From an uncultured Flavobacteriaceae bacterium (GTDB taxonomy: Bacteria > Bacteroidota > Bacteroidia > Flavobacteriales > Flavobacteriaceae): DNA of 64,000 bases. Shown piece after piece: positions 61,997 through 64,000 of this stretch. The stretch is from assembly GCA_947503005.1 (NCBI GenBank), contig CANNCA010000001.1:868001-932000 (forward strand), given 5' to 3'. A program made the position numbers and the translations under genes. Under the pieces are notes generated by a model. It did no database searches, was not told the origin of the DNA, and was given only the letters and a program-made list of their open reading frames with translations. Position 1 is the stretch's first letter. Every line of letters begins with the position of its first letter.

Positions 61997-63115
61997 ATGA
62001 ACAAATACGTAAAATACGGATTAATAGCCGTAGCGGTTATCGTAATTCTAGGAGCAGTCGTGGTTTTTCTTAAGAAGAATAGTACTCCCGCAAAATTATA
62101 TGAGACCGAAACTGTTGAAAGAAAGGATATTGTAAATCAAGTGATTGTTACCGGTAAGGTTATTCCTGAGGATGAGATTGAGATCAAACCGCAAATTTCA
62201 GGAATTATCGAAAAAATATACCTCGAGGAAGGTGTAGATGTTAAGGCCGGAGACCTTATAGCAACGATAAAGATTGTTCCAAACGAACAATCGTTGAATC
62301 AAGCTAGAGGGCGTGTACGAAACGCCGAAATTGCCTTAAACAACACTAAAATAGAGTACAACCGCAATAAAGCATTATTTGATAAGGGAGTTATCTCAAG
62401 TCAAGACTTCAATAATATTCAACTACAATTAGATCAGTCACAACAAGAATTAACTAATGCACAAGCCGACTATCAAATAATACGTCGAGGTTCGGCAGGT
62501 GGTTCGTCCACTGCCAATACCAATATCAGAGCTACAGTTGCAGGAACAATATTGGAGATTCCCGTGGAAGAAGGTGATCAGGTAATTCAGAGCAACAATT
62601 TCAATGATGGTACTACCATTGCAACAATTGCTGATATGACTAAAATGATTTTTGAAGGTGAAGTAGACGAAGCTGAGGTAGGTAAGCTCAAATTGGGTAT
62701 GCCTTTGGATATTAGTTTGGGTGCCTTGGAAAAATCCACCTATAACGCTAAACTCAAATTCATTGCTCCTAAAGGGATTGAAGAAGAAGGGGCTGTTCAA
62801 TTCAAAATTGAAGGTGATTTGGTGGTAAGCGATAGCGCCTATGTTCGCGCTGGATATAGTGCAAATGCATCTATAGTTTTAGAAGAGAAAAAAGATGTTT
62901 TGGCGATTAAAGAAGCACTGTTGCAGTTTGACAAAGAAACCGATAAACCATTCGTTGAGGTAGAGACTGGCGAGAATGAATTTGAAAAAAAAGAGCTGGA
63001 ATTAGGTGTAAGTGATGGCATCAATGTGGAGATAGTTTCTGGTCTTGATGAGGATGCCAAAATAAAAATCTGGAACGAGCTTGCACAAAAAGATAAAGAT
63101 GGGGACGATGACTAA
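61997..63115 (+). CDS. periplasmic adaptor (MacA/HlyD-type) 2
   Basis: This 372-residue membrane-fusion protein has an N-terminal membrane anchor (about 7-26), a split lipoyl domain (IKPQISGIIEKIYLEEGVDVK and TVAGTILEIPVEEGDQV), a coiled-coil hairpin (about 95-155) and the C-terminal beta domains. It is a paralogue of adaptor 1. It is followed after 46 bases by the outer-membrane channel gene, which supports a complete tripartite export system. Confidence 0.92.
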   Translation: MNKYVKYGLIAVAVIVILGAVVVFLKKNSTPAKLYETETVERKDIVNQVIVTGKVIPEDEIEIKPQISGIIEKIYLEEGVDVKAGDLIATIKIVPNEQSLNQARGRVRNAEIALNNTKIEYNRNKALFDKGVISSQDFNNIQLQLDQSQQELTNAQADYQIIRRGSAGGSSTANTNIRATVAGTILEIPVEEGDQVIQSNNFNDGTTIATIADMTKMIFEGEVDEAEVGKLKLGMPLDISLGALEKSTYNAKLKFIAPKGIEEEGAVQFKIEGDLVVSDSAYVRAGYSANASIVLEEKKDVLAIKEALLQFDKETDKPFVEVETGENEFEKKELELGVSDGINVEIVSGLDEDAKIKIWNELAQKDKDGDDD

Positions 63116-63161
63116 TATGCTTTAAGACATCAATCAAATTAAATAATCAAAAAATCAAAAC

Positions 63162-64000
63162 ATGAAATTTAAACTTTCAGCTATAGTGCTGGTATTTTCA
63201 ATAAGTATGGTCTTCGCTCAACAAAAACAATGGACACTTGAAGAGTGCATCGCCTATGCCGAGGAGAACAATATTTCAATTGCACAATTCGAGTTGGATT
63301 TAGAGAATGCTAAAATTGATCACTCAGATGCTTTTGGTAACTTCTTGCCGGACGCTAATGCACAAGTTAGTACATCGGCAAGCACTGGTCTTTCGTTTGA
63401 CCCTACAACTCAAGAACCTGTAACGACGACCATTCTTACGGGGAGCGGCAACCTAACCTCTACAGTCAATATTTTCAATGGTTTACGAAATATCAATCGT
63501 CTTCGTAGAGCGAAAATGAACGCACTTGCAAACCAATATCGCTTAGATGACCTCAAGGATGATATTCGCTTGAACGTCGCCAATGCCTACTTGAGTATAA
63601 TTTCTAACAAAGAAACCTTAGTGACACAGAAAGCCCAGTATACAGCTACCGAACAAGATTTGAAAAGAACAGCCGAGCTAGTTGACGCTGGAGTTCTACC
63701 TAAAGGTAATTTGCTAGATATTGAGGCCACTGCGGCTGGGCAAGAGCAGCAAATCGTGAATACGGAGAATCTCGTATTGATTTCACGAATTAATTTGGCA
63801 CAATTGCTCCAAATCACCGATTATGAGAATTTTGACGTTGCCGATGTAGATTTAGAGGTGCCACCTTCAGAGGTTACTAACCGAACTCCAAAAGAGATTT
63901 TTGCAGCGGCCCTAGCTTTCCGAAATGACATCAAATTGTCGGAGAGCAATGTAGCACTGGCAGAACAAGACCTAAAGATTTCCAAAGGGGCTCTATTACC
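63162..64000 (+). CDS. TolC-family outer-membrane channel, 5' part
   Basis: The gene runs off the window end; about 279 residues are present. A signal peptide (MKFKLSAIVLVFSISMVFA) is followed by QWTLEECIAYAEENNISIAQ, the typical opening of TolC/OEP proteins. Long helices and a beta-strand region (LSTVNIFNG-like, with ANLT..VNIFNGLRN near residue 100) follow. TolC channels form a trimeric tunnel through the outer membrane and periplasm. As last visible gene after adaptor 2, it probably is the exit duct of the ABC export cluster. Confidence 0.92.
   Translation, partial: MKFKLSAIVLVFSISMVFAQQKQWTLEECIAYAEENNISIAQFELDLENAKIDHSDAFGNFLPDANAQVSTSASTGLSFDPTTQEPVTTTILTGSGNLTSTVNIFNGLRNINRLRRAKMNALANQYRLDDLKDDIRLNVANAYLSIISNKETLVTQKAQYTATEQDLKRTAELVDAGVLPKGNLLDIEATAAGQEQQIVNTENLVLISRINLAQLLQITDYENFDVADVDLEVPPSEVTNRTPKEIFAAALAFRNDIKLSESNVALAEQDLKISKGALL

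Noticed and set aside
1-64000. CRISPR arrays, insertion sequences, prophage, integrase or restriction/defence genes
   Set aside because: None seen: no regularly spaced repeats, no transposase or integrase motifs, and gene content is core metabolism throughout.

Overview
The window looks like a stretch of core chromosome from a member of the Bacteroidota, most probably a marine Flavobacteriaceae. Three things point there. Gene content is typical: SprA of the type IX secretion system, an alternative complex III (act) operon joined to an aa3 oxidase, a DUF2723/GT117 membrane protein, GIN-domain and SPOR proteins, and a TonB with acidic and proline-rich segments. Promoters fit the Bacteroidota pattern TTTG-N19-TAnnTTTG, best seen ahead of tRNA-Gln, rimP and gcvH. 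GC content is low to moderate and Shine-Dalgarno motifs are weak. The genus is not determined. No rRNA, insertion sequence, phage, CRISPR or toxin/defence island was seen.

Layout. 1-5.4 kb: end of a thioredoxin-like gene, a GT117-type glycosyltransferase, a 131-bp palindromic element, tRNA-Gln and a cation/proton antiporter. 5.5-10.2 kb: the translation/transcription operon rimP-nusA-infB with a long leader that carries a terminator-like hairpin. 10.3-22.7 kb: a SPOR protein, then the respiratory operon actABCDEF-coxBA, which moves electrons from quinol through the act complex to the CuA subunit and then to oxygen. 22.8-25.4 kb: two secreted proteins (GIN domain, right-handed beta-helix). 25.4-29.4 kb: an acyl-CoA oxidase-like enzyme and PEP carboxykinase. 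29.5-39.5 kb: ruvB, a cytochrome P450, a NatAB-type ABC exporter, queG, an SLC45-type sugar transporter with a LacI-type operator candidate, malic enzyme and ruvA. 39.5-48.5 kb: sprA, gcvH, a VanZ-like gene and tonB. 48.5-54.8 kb: a secreted metallo-beta-lactamase-fold protein, then haem O synthase, oxidase subunits III, III-like and IV, and a copper/oxidase assembly set (SCO-like, SCO, DUF420, a 70-residue CxxC membrane protein). 55-64 kb: a MacAB/TolC-like export cluster with four permeases, two adaptor proteins, one ATPase and the start of an outer-membrane TolC-like channel.

The strongest theme is aerobic respiration. Electron input and catalytic oxidase subunits lie at 10.9-22.7 kb, while the remaining subunits, haem synthesis and copper delivery lie at 49.5-54.8 kb. 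The best leads for new biology are the unexplained members of the oxidase assembly operon (a SCO-like protein without the copper cysteines, and the 70-residue CxxC protein), the helix-hairpin-helix domain on the tail of ActC, the internally duplicated ABC export cluster that has one ATPase for four permeases, and the structured leader of the rimP operon.
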